NCBI GenBank assembly: GCA_023409735.1
Contig: JAEYRB010000019.1
Span: 1 to 64,000 of the forward strand
DNA length: 64,000 bases
Direction of reading: 5' to 3'
Source of the DNA: Bacillota bacterium
GTDB lineage: Bacteria > Bacillota > Clostridia > Acetivibrionales > DTU013
The notes beneath the pieces were generated by a model. It made no database searches, had not been told where the DNA came from, and saw only the letters and a program-made list of their open reading frames with translations. Position numbers and translations under genes: made by a program. Shown here piece by piece: positions 52,121-61,562 of this stretch (position 1 is the first letter of the stretch; each line of letters opens with the position of its first letter).

Positions 52121-54160
52121 TTACTTTTTATGTTCAAGTACCACAACGTCCCTGGCTGAAAGGTCTATTTTATCCTTAATAGTTTGCCCGGTTAACAGAT
52201 TAACAAATGAACCTTCTCCTAACTCAACTACTATCTCTGTTTCATTATGATTTAAAATAAAAGTGAATTGTCTATCCCCTTTGATGCGTCGCGTTATCTC
52301 TACCCCTTTACAAGCCGATAGTACTGCTTCTATTCCCTTTTCTCTGCAAACTGTCAAAAGGAAATCCTTAACAAAAGTCTCTTCAGGGTCGGTTGCAATA
52401 TAATAAGTTTTTCCATTGCCATACTCATTCACTGTAATGGCAGGCATACCTTTATAGAAATCCGTGCCATAGCTCGCAAGGCTTTTCGCTCCCTTAAGGT
52501 GCAATAAGTCACATAACATGCCGCAATGGTATGTACCTTCAACACTACCAAATGTTTCCTCCATTACAATGCTGTTCTGCATGTCTGGTAGAAGCGCATC
52601 AATTTCTTCAACCCATATGCCCAAAAGCTTACTTAATTCTCCAGGATATCCTCCCAATGTGACAATGTCGTTTTCATTTACAATTCCACTGAAGAACGTT
52701 GTAATAAAGGTTCCACCCTTTTGCACAAAATCCTCCAACCGTACTGTCATACCAGACTTAACCATATACAGCACCGGGGCAATTACAATATCGTAGCCTG
52801 AGAAATCACCTTCCGGATGTATTATATCTACAGGGATATTAGCTTCATAGAAAGTTCTGTAGTATTTCTCTATTTGTTTTTCATATTTTAATTGAATGGT
52901 CGGCCCGCTGGAAAGCTCAATTGCCCACCAATTTTCCCAATCAAATATAATGGCAACTTTTGCCTGAAATCTGGAACCGATCAGCACATCACCAAGTTTT
53001 TCTAATTCAGCTCCCAAATCGGCACACTCTCTAAACACCCTGGTATTTTCATGTCCTGCATGCTCAATGACAGCACCATGGTATTTTTCACAGGCACCAA
53101 TTGAACGTCGGAGCTGAAAAAACATTACTGCATCCGCTCCATGTGCCACAGCCTGATAACTCCACAGCCTCATAACTCCTGGTCTTTTCAGACTATTGTA
53201 GGGTTGCCAGTTCTGCTGACTGGGGGTCTGCTCCATTAGCATGAAAGGCTTACCATATTTTAATCCTCTCATCAAGTCATGACGCATGGCTACATTACCT
53301 GGATGCGCATCTAATGAAGGATAATTATCCCATGAAACAATGTCCATGTGTTCCGCCCATCGGAAATAATCCAAGGGCTTAAAAGTTCCCATGAGATTAG
53401 TTGTAATAGGAATGTTGGGACTAAACTTGCGGATGGCATCATATTCTCCACAATAACACCCAAGGCTTGATTCCGACATAAAGCGGTTATAATCAATGGC
53501 AATTCCCTGAAAATTTGTTCTCTCACCTTCAGTCGATTGCCACATTTCATTTAGACCAGAAGGTACCTCTACTTCTTCCCAATCATATACAGTATGACCC
53601 CAAAAGCTCATGTTCCATACTGAATTGAGTTTCTCAATAGTTTTATAACGTTTTTTCAGCCATTTACGGAATTCGGCTGCACAGGTATCACAATAGCAGT
53701 AACGACCATACTCATTCCCTATATGCCAAACTGTTAAAGCCGGATGCTGCGCATACCTTTCAGCCAATTTTTCTGCAAGAGCCTTAGACATCTGACGGTA
53801 ATTACTATTGTTGGGGCAGAAGTTAACACGTCCTCCATGTTTACATCTTCTTCCATTAAAATCTACTGGCAACATATCAGGATATTTTTTAGACATCCAA
53901 GCCGGCTGGGCAGCGGTAGAAGTGGCCAAACACACTGCAAGTCCGTTTTCCATAGCCATATCCATCACCTTATCAAGCCAGGAAAAATCGTACCGTTCCT
54001 CTGCCGGCTGCAGCTTGGCCCAGCTGAAAACAGGAACCGTAATGATGTTGATACCTGCCAGCTTAAACATTCTCATGTCTTCTTTCCATATCTCTTCCGG
54101 CCATTGATCCGGATTATAGTCCCCACCGTAATACATCTTGGGAAAATTAGTATTTACCAT
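52121..54160 (-). CDS. GH42 beta-galactosidase (first copy)
   Basis: A 679-residue clan-A enzyme. Acid/base Glu150 in WHIGNEYGR, nucleophile Glu310 in PFMLMEQTPS, and a zinc cluster Cys106, Cys155, Cys157, Cys160, as in the A4 beta-galactosidase. C-terminal trimerisation (beta-galactosidase class III, about 400-600) domain. Removes beta-galactose from oligosaccharides; no signal peptide. ATG 54160 has GGAG 8 bases upstream; the preceding GH2 stop is 14 bp away, so the two are coupled. It differs clearly from the second GH42 (57605-59575). Confidence 0.92.
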   Translation of the reverse strand: MVNTNFPKMYYGGDYNPDQWPEEIWKEDMRMFKLAGINIITVPVFSWAKLQPAEERYDFSWLDKVMDMAMENGLAVCLATSTAAQPAWMSKKYPDMLPVDFNGRRCKHGGRVNFCPNNSNYRQMSKALAEKLAERYAQHPALTVWHIGNEYGRYCYCDTCAAEFRKWLKKRYKTIEKLNSVWNMSFWGHTVYDWEEVEVPSGLNEMWQSTEGERTNFQGIAIDYNRFMSESSLGCYCGEYDAIRKFSPNIPITTNLMGTFKPLDYFRWAEHMDIVSWDNYPSLDAHPGNVAMRHDLMRGLKYGKPFMLMEQTPSQQNWQPYNSLKRPGVMRLWSYQAVAHGADAVMFFQLRRSIGACEKYHGAVIEHAGHENTRVFRECADLGAELEKLGDVLIGSRFQAKVAIIFDWENWWAIELSSGPTIQLKYEKQIEKYYRTFYEANIPVDIIHPEGDFSGYDIVIAPVLYMVKSGMTVRLEDFVQKGGTFITTFFSGIVNENDIVTLGGYPGELSKLLGIWVEEIDALLPDMQNSIVMEETFGSVEGTYHCGMLCDLLHLKGAKSLASYGTDFYKGMPAITVNEYGNGKTYYIATDPEETFVKDFLLTVCREKGIEAVLSACKGVEITRRIKGDRQFTFILNHNETEIVVELGEGSFVNLLTGQTIKDKIDLSARDVVVLEHKK

Positions 54161-54174
54161 TATTAGTACTCCTT

Positions 54175-57100
54175 TCAAAGAAAATTACTGTTAAATGTTG
54201 GCGAAACAAAAAAACTAAAGTCGAAGTTTTTCGAGTTAAATTGATATTTATCCATCAAATACGGTCCACAGCTGTTAGAACCAATTCCCGCCTGTTTGTA
54301 ATCTATACAAAGAATTGTATAGCCTGATTTCTTAAGCTCATAATTATGTGCCTTTTTTGCCAATTCTTCCTGTGAGTATTCAGATGCATTGAAGCAAAAA
54401 TCTTCTTCTGATTGGACTATAACAGATATACTATCATTTGAAATTTTGATATATTCACATCCGAAATGAGAAGAATTTTCCTGCGGTTTTATATAATCCT
54501 CATGCATCTCCCATATTCTGTTAGTAAAAATTCCTTTGTAGGAAGCCTGATGCTTATCTATATAACTTTCAGAGCTTCCATACCCGTAATATTCAACATT
54601 TGAATAGCTGTTATCCATAAACAATCGTAATCCGAAGCGAGGCAAATACGGACGTTTATCGGCTATCTTTACATTACCTGCAATTTTTATTTCACCGCTA
54701 TTATAAACGGTAATTTTATTTGTAATATTAAAGGTGTTGTGATATGCATACCAGCCTAATGCCAAATGAGTGGTTATCTCCACACACTGTTCATTTTTTA
54801 CAGCATTTATTGAATAGATCTTTGTTATCAGTTCATTAAAATGAAACTTATACCAGTCATTTTTGACAGCAGAGTCGTTGTCTGTCGGAGCGCGAAAAGC
54901 ATTAAATTCCATAGCTTTTTCTATTAACTTTATTTCATTAAACTTCATCTGATCAAACAATCCTGTTCGCTTGTCAAAAGTGTATATAAAATTACTTCCT
55001 ATTATATCAATTGAGTTTTTATATTCTTTAAAGTTTACTTCATTTTTTGATTTTGTTGGAGTAAGCCTTCTCTCGGTTTTAGCTATCAAAAATTGTTCAA
55101 AGCCAACTTCAGAGCCGCTAACTGCCCATGCCGAATCATTTTTCTGAGTGAAAACAAATCGGGCATATAAGCTCTCTCCTGTTAAGCCGGCTAATTCAGG
55201 AATTGTTACTACTTTCTTTGCCTTTGCAGGTAAAGAAATATCTAACTTATCCGAAATAATAGCATATCCTTTTTCAGTTACTTCATATCTGCATTCAAGT
55301 TTATCTGACATCTGGGTAAAATCGTAGGTATTAATAAACTCATACACGCCTTTGTCAATATAAATCGGGTTTATTCGGATCGGACGATAAACATTCTTTA
55401 CTTCCGCCAGACCTGTGTGAGGTGTTCTGTCAGGGTAAACCAATCCGTCAATACAAAAATTCCCATCATGTATTGGCTCGTTATGATCCCCGCCGTATGC
55501 ATACATGGTTTTACCATTCAACGCTTTTCCTGTCTCAACTCCATGGTCGCACCACTCCCAGACAAAGCCGCCACAAAGCCTGTCGCTTGAATAAAATAGC
55601 GGCCAGTAGTCTTCCAAATCTCCTGGGCTGTTCCCCATTGAATGGCAGTATTCACACAATACCAGAGGCCTTTGTTCATTTGTATCAGTAAGGAAATTTC
55701 TAGTTATCCAATCAGTTGAGGCATACATCATTGAAACAACATCCAAGACCTCCTCATTACTTATTGCTTTTTCTGCTCCCTCTAATTCGTGCATACTTTG
55801 ATAATGAACAAGTCTTGTTGCGTCAACAGTTTTTATATATCTCGCTGCTTTTTCAAAGGCTTTACTGTACCCGGCTTCATTACCTATTGACCAGAATATA
55901 ACTGAAGGTCTGTTTATATCCCGTGCAACCATCATGTCAATTCTATCCAATATTGCTTTTTCATATTCGGGAATATTGGCAACTAATGCTATACCTGAAT
56001 AGTCAAAATTGTTATCGGTAGTATGTGAAGCCTCAACACTCCCGTGGGATTCAACATCCGCCTCATCTATCACGTAGAAGCCCAACTCATCACAAAGCTG
56101 TAAAAAAATTGGTGCATTGGGATAGTGAGAAGTCCTTACAGCATTAATATTATGTTGTTTCATCAGATACAAATCCTTCAACATTTGTTCTTTTGAAATG
56201 CACGCTCCGGTTACCGGGTCGCTGTCATGCCGGTTTACACCCTTAAGCTTAACCGCTGCTCCATTGACAAGTACACAGCCGTTTTTTACCAGTATCTCGC
56301 GGATTCCTATTTTTTCACCTATTGCCTCATATTCAGTTACAAGCATCAAACTGTACAAATATGGGTTTTCGGCATTCCAAAGAACAGGTGATTCTATTTC
56401 AAAAGATGCTTTTCCGTCTTTTACGGTCACTTCTGAAAGCATATTTCCGGCTTCATCAAATAGCCTTGCTGAAACCGATGTGTCTGCCTTCACGGTCAGC
56501 TCAATATCTGCTTTTCTATAGTTTTGGCTCAAATTTGTTATTACACAGTAGTTCCGGATTCGTTTTGAAGGTCTTGAAAGCAAGTAAACATCTCTTATTA
56601 TTCCTGACATTCTCCATTTATCCTGACATTCCAGGTATGTACCGTCACACCATTTCAGAACTATTACAGTTATGCAGTTCTCCCCGTTAACAAGATACTC
56701 TGTTATATTAAATTCACTTGTCATGTGAGTAACCTGGCTATAGCCTACAAATTGATTATTTATGTAAAGATAAAAGCAGCTGTCAACACCTTCGAAATTT
56801 AAAAACCTTTCAAAACCGTCAGATATGTCTGCACTAAACTTCCTATGATAGACCCCGGCTGGATTTTGATCCGGAACAAATGGGGGGTTATAGGGAATAG
56901 GATAACGTATATTCACATACATGGGTTTGTCATACCCATGTAACTGCCAGTTTGACGGAACAGGAATTGTATCTAAAAAGCCTGTCTCAAAGAAATTATC
57001 TTCTATGTCCGAAAAACTACTATAATACTGAAAATCCCAATCACCATTCAATAGGTAAAAACGATCTGAGTTTTCTCTAGTTAGAAAAGGATCTGTATTG

Positions 57101-57189
57101 TTGGAAAATGGTATAAAATAATTCCTGTTTGGCTCTGTGTTTATATGTATTTCTTGTGGATTTTCATGAAATATGGGATTACATCGCAT
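54175..57189 (-). CDS. GH2 beta-galactosidase (LacZ type)
   Basis: A 1004-residue five-domain LacZ-like enzyme. Sugar-binding jelly-roll (about 25-215, with PSNWQLHGYDKPMYVN), immunoglobulin-like domain, TIM barrel with acid/base Glu438 in WSIGNEAG and nucleophile Glu513 in VLCEYCHSMGN, then linker domain and C-terminal beta-sandwich (small chain, about 725-1000). GGAGG lies 7 bases before ATG 57189. Cytoplasmic. Probably removes galactosyl groups from imported xyloglucan or galactan oligosaccharides. Its start overlaps the end of the truncated GH2 remnant upstream. Confidence 0.93.
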   Translation of the reverse strand: MRCNPIFHENPQEIHINTEPNRNYFIPFSNNTDPFLTRENSDRFYLLNGDWDFQYYSSFSDIEDNFFETGFLDTIPVPSNWQLHGYDKPMYVNIRYPIPYNPPFVPDQNPAGVYHRKFSADISDGFERFLNFEGVDSCFYLYINNQFVGYSQVTHMTSEFNITEYLVNGENCITVIVLKWCDGTYLECQDKWRMSGIIRDVYLLSRPSKRIRNYCVITNLSQNYRKADIELTVKADTSVSARLFDEAGNMLSEVTVKDGKASFEIESPVLWNAENPYLYSLMLVTEYEAIGEKIGIREILVKNGCVLVNGAAVKLKGVNRHDSDPVTGACISKEQMLKDLYLMKQHNINAVRTSHYPNAPIFLQLCDELGFYVIDEADVESHGSVEASHTTDNNFDYSGIALVANIPEYEKAILDRIDMMVARDINRPSVIFWSIGNEAGYSKAFEKAARYIKTVDATRLVHYQSMHELEGAEKAISNEEVLDVVSMMYASTDWITRNFLTDTNEQRPLVLCEYCHSMGNSPGDLEDYWPLFYSSDRLCGGFVWEWCDHGVETGKALNGKTMYAYGGDHNEPIHDGNFCIDGLVYPDRTPHTGLAEVKNVYRPIRINPIYIDKGVYEFINTYDFTQMSDKLECRYEVTEKGYAIISDKLDISLPAKAKKVVTIPELAGLTGESLYARFVFTQKNDSAWAVSGSEVGFEQFLIAKTERRLTPTKSKNEVNFKEYKNSIDIIGSNFIYTFDKRTGLFDQMKFNEIKLIEKAMEFNAFRAPTDNDSAVKNDWYKFHFNELITKIYSINAVKNEQCVEITTHLALGWYAYHNTFNITNKITVYNSGEIKIAGNVKIADKRPYLPRFGLRLFMDNSYSNVEYYGYGSSESYIDKHQASYKGIFTNRIWEMHEDYIKPQENSSHFGCEYIKISNDSISVIVQSEEDFCFNASEYSQEELAKKAHNYELKKSGYTILCIDYKQAGIGSNSCGPYLMDKYQFNSKNFDFSFFVSPTFNSNFL

Positions 57190-57493
57190 ATAGTAGCCTC
57201 CGTAATTTATATAATAATATTAATTTTGAATTAAAGCAAATATCCGCCGTATGGCTTACACCTTTAAACTCCAATCTCAGACTACCATCATTATAAGCTG
57301 TTATTTTTGTTCTGTACACCGCGCAGCCCCTATACGTCAGAAAATCAGAATGCTGTTCCCAACAACCAGGTACAGGCACGAAATAATTATATTCTTTTGG
57401 AATAGACTCTCCTAACTTTACAGGCATAAAATCCCATAGTCCTTCTAGTTCATGCTGCCTTCTTATTTTATGTGTCTGGAATAACCTCATCAT
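57179..57493 (-). pseudogene. 5' remnant of a second GH2 gene
   Basis: Reads MMRLFQTHKIRRQHELEGLWDF, PGCWEQHSDFLTYRG and RLEFKGVSHTADICFN, which is the N-terminal sugar-binding domain of a GH2 (beta-glucuronidase or beta-galactosidase type). After about residue 87 the frame runs into the AT-rich leader of the lacZ-like gene and stops, so the catalytic part (more than 400 residues) has been lost by deletion. AAGGAGA still precedes the start, so a short useless peptide may be made. Confidence 0.85.
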
Positions 57494-57604
57494 GCATTTC
57501 TCCTTGCAATAACTCTTATTTATTATTGCGGTATACTTGGTAGAATTATCCTAAACAAATATCAAGGAATTTATTAGGTATTGTGGCGTGTTTAAAGAAA
57601 TGAC

Positions 57605-59575
57605 CTATTTTAATATTTCCATTTCAAAAGGTTTAAGCATAAAGCAGGTTCCTTCCATACCATTGTTAACTATGCTTCTGTAGGTTTTTTTCGCCTCAAA
57701 TTTCTGTATGTTTTCTGAATTATTAAATACAAAGAGATAGCTTTCCCTTTCATTTTCTCTTATAGATAGTTCAATGCCGTCAGGAAGATTATCGTAATAT
57801 TCAATTCCGTTTTCCTTTAAAATTTCTGAAATTAGCTTGTAGTAATATGCCTTTTTGAATACTGTTCCTACATAATAAACCTTACCTTCTTTGTAATTAT
57901 TTACAGTGACAGCAGGCTTCCCTTCATAATAATCGTCATTATACACAGCTAACGCCTTCGCAGTGGTAGTTTCGATAATATCACACCATTGTTCACAGTC
58001 ATAAATTTTACCGTCATCGTGTCTCACAGTATGATTGTCAGTCCCGATAGGATCATATTCAGACACAACAATGCCCGCACATTCCTTAAAAACTGTCGGT
58101 AATTGGTCCATTATGCAAGTATTGTTCACATCTTTGACGCCAGACCTGTTAGTTAAAATAAGGGTTCCGCCATTTGCAGCAAATTTATAAAGGTTTATGG
58201 TGACCTGCTCATTAGTAATATACATTGTAGGTGCAACCACTATATTATATTCATCAAGGCTGGAGCTCCAGTTTATAATATCTGTACCCACACCAAACCT
58301 TGTAAAAGCATCATGATAAGACTTAAGCTGTCCGTAATAATGCATTCCTTCTGCTTGCGGCTGAATTTTAAAAGCATATTCCTGCTCGGAAGAATATAGA
58401 ATAGCAACTTTGTTTTTTATTGTTGTATCATTAACGCGCTTTAGGTGATTATTAACAATATGGCATAAGCTTTCAAATTCGTGAAAGCGTCTGCCGGGTA
58501 CATTACTATGATCAATTAAACCATGCCAGAACATTTCGGCACCTTTGACCGCACTTCTCCATCTAAAATGTATGACTGTATCGGCTCCCCTGGCTATAGC
58601 CTGCAACGCATACCCTTTTATCATACCAGGTCTGGGTGCCCTTTGCATAGGTGTCCAACCGCCGAGTAAGCCGCTTAACTGCTCCATTATCCAGAAGTTC
58701 TTTTGTTTAATTCCACGCATTAAATCCAAATGGAAAGAATGTGAGTATAGCTTCTCGCCATTACTAGGTAGCTTCGCTGCAGGATAATTGTCATAGGAAA
58801 CAAAGTCAAGATTTTCAAAAGCATCATAAAAGTCCGGCATATTTTCACAGAGCCAGGTATTTATAGTGATTTGTGTATTTGGACAGTTTTTACGTATCAA
58901 ATTCATTTGAAATTCTACAAATTGAGCCATGGAATAAGATGTAAAACGGTTATAGTCAAGCAATAATGAGGGGTTTAGCCATTTAGAACCTCCATAAGGT
59001 GGATTCACCTGTTCCCAACTACTGTATTCTCCACTCCAAACAGAATTTCCATATGCTGTATTTATCTTGTCTATTGTACTATACTTTTCTTTCAGCCATG
59101 CTCTGAATTTGGGACTACAATATTCACAGCAGCAATGTGCGGCATCAAGCTCATTGTCAATCTGCCAGCCAACTACAGCGGGATTACCAGCATAACGTTT
59201 TGTCATTATATCAATAATCCTTTCAGAATACTTAAGCATGGAAGGACTGTTATAGCAGCGGTGTCCGCGAATTCCCAAATTGATTTTATTCCTATCCGTT
59301 CCTACTTGTATTGCATCAGGATACTTCTCGTAAAGCCATAAAGGCGGACAGTTTGTAGGTGTACAAAGAAATATTTCAATATCTCTTTTTGCAAAAATCT
59401 CAATCGCTTCATCCAGCCAGGCAAATTCAAATACTCCCTCCCGGGGCTCTATACGGCACCAGGCGAACTCTGCCATCCTTACAATTTTAACCCCTGACTT
59501 TTGCATAAGATCAGCATCTGCTTCCCATATGCTTCTATCCCACTGTTCCGGATAATATACAACTCCGATTTTCAT
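57605..59575 (-). CDS. GH42 beta-galactosidase (second copy)
   Basis: A 656-residue enzyme. Acid/base Glu142 in QIDNELDAAH, nucleophile Glu298 in FWIMEQLSG, and a Cys cluster (Cys107, Cys148-150, Cys153) for zinc. N-terminus MKIGVVYYPEQWDRSIW is typical. C-terminal trimerisation domain present. GGAGG is 9 bases before the ATG. No signal peptide. Both GH42 genes stand in one direction with GH2, giving three beta-galactosidases probably of different linkage or chain-length preference. Not recently duplicated: identity to the first copy is low outside the motifs. Confidence 0.92.
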   Translation of the reverse strand: MKIGVVYYPEQWDRSIWEADADLMQKSGVKIVRMAEFAWCRIEPREGVFEFAWLDEAIEIFAKRDIEIFLCTPTNCPPLWLYEKYPDAIQVGTDRNKINLGIRGHRCYNSPSMLKYSERIIDIMTKRYAGNPAVVGWQIDNELDAAHCCCEYCSPKFRAWLKEKYSTIDKINTAYGNSVWSGEYSSWEQVNPPYGGSKWLNPSLLLDYNRFTSYSMAQFVEFQMNLIRKNCPNTQITINTWLCENMPDFYDAFENLDFVSYDNYPAAKLPSNGEKLYSHSFHLDLMRGIKQKNFWIMEQLSGLLGGWTPMQRAPRPGMIKGYALQAIARGADTVIHFRWRSAVKGAEMFWHGLIDHSNVPGRRFHEFESLCHIVNNHLKRVNDTTIKNKVAILYSSEQEYAFKIQPQAEGMHYYGQLKSYHDAFTRFGVGTDIINWSSSLDEYNIVVAPTMYITNEQVTINLYKFAANGGTLILTNRSGVKDVNNTCIMDQLPTVFKECAGIVVSEYDPIGTDNHTVRHDDGKIYDCEQWCDIIETTTAKALAVYNDDYYEGKPAVTVNNYKEGKVYYVGTVFKKAYYYKLISEILKENGIEYYDNLPDGIELSIRENERESYLFVFNNSENIQKFEAKKTYRSIVNNGMEGTCFMLKPFEMEILK

Positions 59576-59578
59576 ATA

Positions 59579-59707
59579 TTATAACCTCCGTAAATTACCA
59601 TTCAGAATAATACTGTCACCGGGTGTCACGTCTATTTCAAATGAATTGCTACCGTATCTGACAATATGTTTATCAGCTGCATCAGGCTTTATAGATAATT
59701 TGGACTC
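59579..59707 (-). pseudogene. possible C-terminal remnant of an enzyme gene
   Basis: In the gap between the transporter operon and GH42 a stop-terminated stretch reads ESKLSIKPDAADKHIVRYGS and then NSFEIDVTPGDSIILNGNLR, resembling a terminal beta-strand pair of a glycoside hydrolase. There is no start or upstream coding part and a terminator (59711-59755) borders it. I cannot name the family. Confidence 0.3.
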
Positions 59708-59710
59708 AGT

Positions 59711-59755
59711 AAAAATGTCTGGCACCGAATGGATATCCTGATGCCAGACATTTTT
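59711..59755 (-). terminator. terminator of the second sugar transporter operon
   Basis: Perfect 14-bp stem AAAAATGTCTGGCA/TGCCAGACATTTTT with a 17-base loop, just after the binding-protein stop codon. Confidence 0.85.
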
Positions 59756-59773
59756 TACACATTACAGCTTAAC

Positions 59774-61501
59774 TTATTTGTTCCACATAGCCATTCTGTC
59801 TTTTATAGCCTGTGTAAACTGTTTCTCGATTTCCCTCACACCGGCAGCTTCCATAGCTTTGACAAATTCATCAAATACTTTGTCAAAGTCCTCAGCTTTA
59901 CCCATTATCAATTTCGCACAGTACTTTTTGGAAAGTTCTATACACTTATTGTTTATTGCGGCATAGTCACCAGTCATACCACCCTCATATTTAAAGGCAG
60001 CTCCGTATGGTGCTACTTTGAACTCATCCTCTTTGGGGAATAAATCCCCCCACAGCTTTACTCCATACCCGGCAAGCACTTCTTTTTCTACCTGTGTATA
60101 ATTACTTATAATTGCATCCTTATCAATTATGTCCGGAGTAACAGGGTTTCCTGTTGCATCCAAGTATGTGTTTCCATATCTTGGCCATGGGTATTGATAT
60201 AAACCTATACCGGTCTTTTTTGCAAAGTCTTTGTCATTCTGCTTCTGCTTCAGAGTTTCAGGAAGGATTACACGTTTTTGGTTTTCATCATATTTCCAAT
60301 GAACGTCCTCAACTCCCCAAGCATTCAATACATTTGCTTCTTCACCGGCCATCCAGTTAAAGAACTGCATTGCCCTTACCTTGTCTTTACACTCGGTAGT
60401 TATTGCCATTCCTGAGCCAAATCCGATATATCCCCTATCCACGTAATTAGGATTTTTTATATTTTCATTCATAGTAATTGGATAAAAGCCATACGCCCTG
60501 TCTTCCATTCCAGCACCGCGCAACGCTGCATGAACTCCATTAAAATCCCACGATGCTCCGTCTATAGTCGCTATAACCCTACCGCTTGAAAGCTTTGCAT
60601 TAAACTGATCATTTGACTCGGTGAAGCTTTCCTTATCAATAAGTTTTTGATTCCACAATCCATTCAGCCATCTAAGGAATTCCTTATCGCCATCTGTTAT
60701 GATATGGCGTTTTGCTTCAAGTGTATCCTGGTCAATAATCCACTCATCATCAAAACCTCCGTTAACATTGTTGGCAGGATTTCCGATTGAGAAAAAGTAT
60801 CCCCAGTCATACCCATTAAGAAGTAGAGGAATGGTGGGCTGTTCTTTTCCATCCGGTCCCTTGAACGTAGGATGTTTTGCGTAGTAGTTCTTTATAATAT
60901 TTTCAAAATCTTGAATCGTTCTTAGCTTCGGGTAACCCTCTTCCTTTACAACCGCATGTTGTACACTGAAGCCGCCGATAGCGTCACCTTTTCCGTCTCC
61001 TACCGGTTGATCTCCTAAACAGTACATATATGGTATCTCAGGACTCCACTTAAGTCTTTCTAAATAATCCCCATATAATTTTTTGATATTAGGTCCATAT
61101 TGGTCAATGAGGTCATCCAGCTTTTCTACTTGGTTGACATCCATTAATAGTTTGAGGTCTGTACCTGCGAAAATAATATCAGGTAGATCTCCACTGGCTA
61201 CCATAAGAGAAATTCTCTGTTTTCCGTCTCCTACAGACTTTTCAATATCCAGAGTGACTCCTGTTAGCTCAGTAATTTTCTTTTCTACCGGAGTGGTCCA
61301 CTCATTAGAATTGTTTGTTCCCATGTATGCTTTAAACGTAATGGGATCCTTTGGCATTTCATTTGCTGTTGTACTTGCTACTGTGTTTGATGAATTTTCT
61401 GCAGCTGTGGGATCAGCTTTTTGATTATTACTTGAACCACAACCTGTAAGCAAAGCGGTGGTCAGTATTACGGCAACTAGACTACTGAAAACTTTTTTCA
61501 T
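59774..61501 (-). CDS. oligosaccharide ABC transporter binding lipoprotein (LplA type)
   Basis: A 575-residue large solute-binding protein with lipobox LTGCGSS (Cys21), then a Ser/Thr/Ala linker and the LplA/YtcQ-like bilobed domain (MPKDPITFKAYMGTNNSNEW). The larger size than family-1 proteins suggests binding of longer or branched oligosaccharides. The gene is third in lplB-lplC-lplA order and adjacent to GH42, which supports uptake of galactose-containing oligosaccharides. Start fits with GGAGGAA upstream. Confidence 0.9.
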   Translation of the reverse strand: MKKVFSSLVAVILTTALLTGCGSSNNQKADPTAAENSSNTVASTTANEMPKDPITFKAYMGTNNSNEWTTPVEKKITELTGVTLDIEKSVGDGKQRISLMVASGDLPDIIFAGTDLKLLMDVNQVEKLDDLIDQYGPNIKKLYGDYLERLKWSPEIPYMYCLGDQPVGDGKGDAIGGFSVQHAVVKEEGYPKLRTIQDFENIIKNYYAKHPTFKGPDGKEQPTIPLLLNGYDWGYFFSIGNPANNVNGGFDDEWIIDQDTLEAKRHIITDGDKEFLRWLNGLWNQKLIDKESFTESNDQFNAKLSSGRVIATIDGASWDFNGVHAALRGAGMEDRAYGFYPITMNENIKNPNYVDRGYIGFGSGMAITTECKDKVRAMQFFNWMAGEEANVLNAWGVEDVHWKYDENQKRVILPETLKQKQNDKDFAKKTGIGLYQYPWPRYGNTYLDATGNPVTPDIIDKDAIISNYTQVEKEVLAGYGVKLWGDLFPKEDEFKVAPYGAAFKYEGGMTGDYAAINNKCIELSKKYCAKLIMGKAEDFDKVFDEFVKAMEAAGVREIEKQFTQAIKDRMAMWNK

Positions 61502-61562
61502 TGCTTTTCCTCCTCATATTCTTAACTTTATTTATAATAACGGTTGCCCATTATTACCTGCA

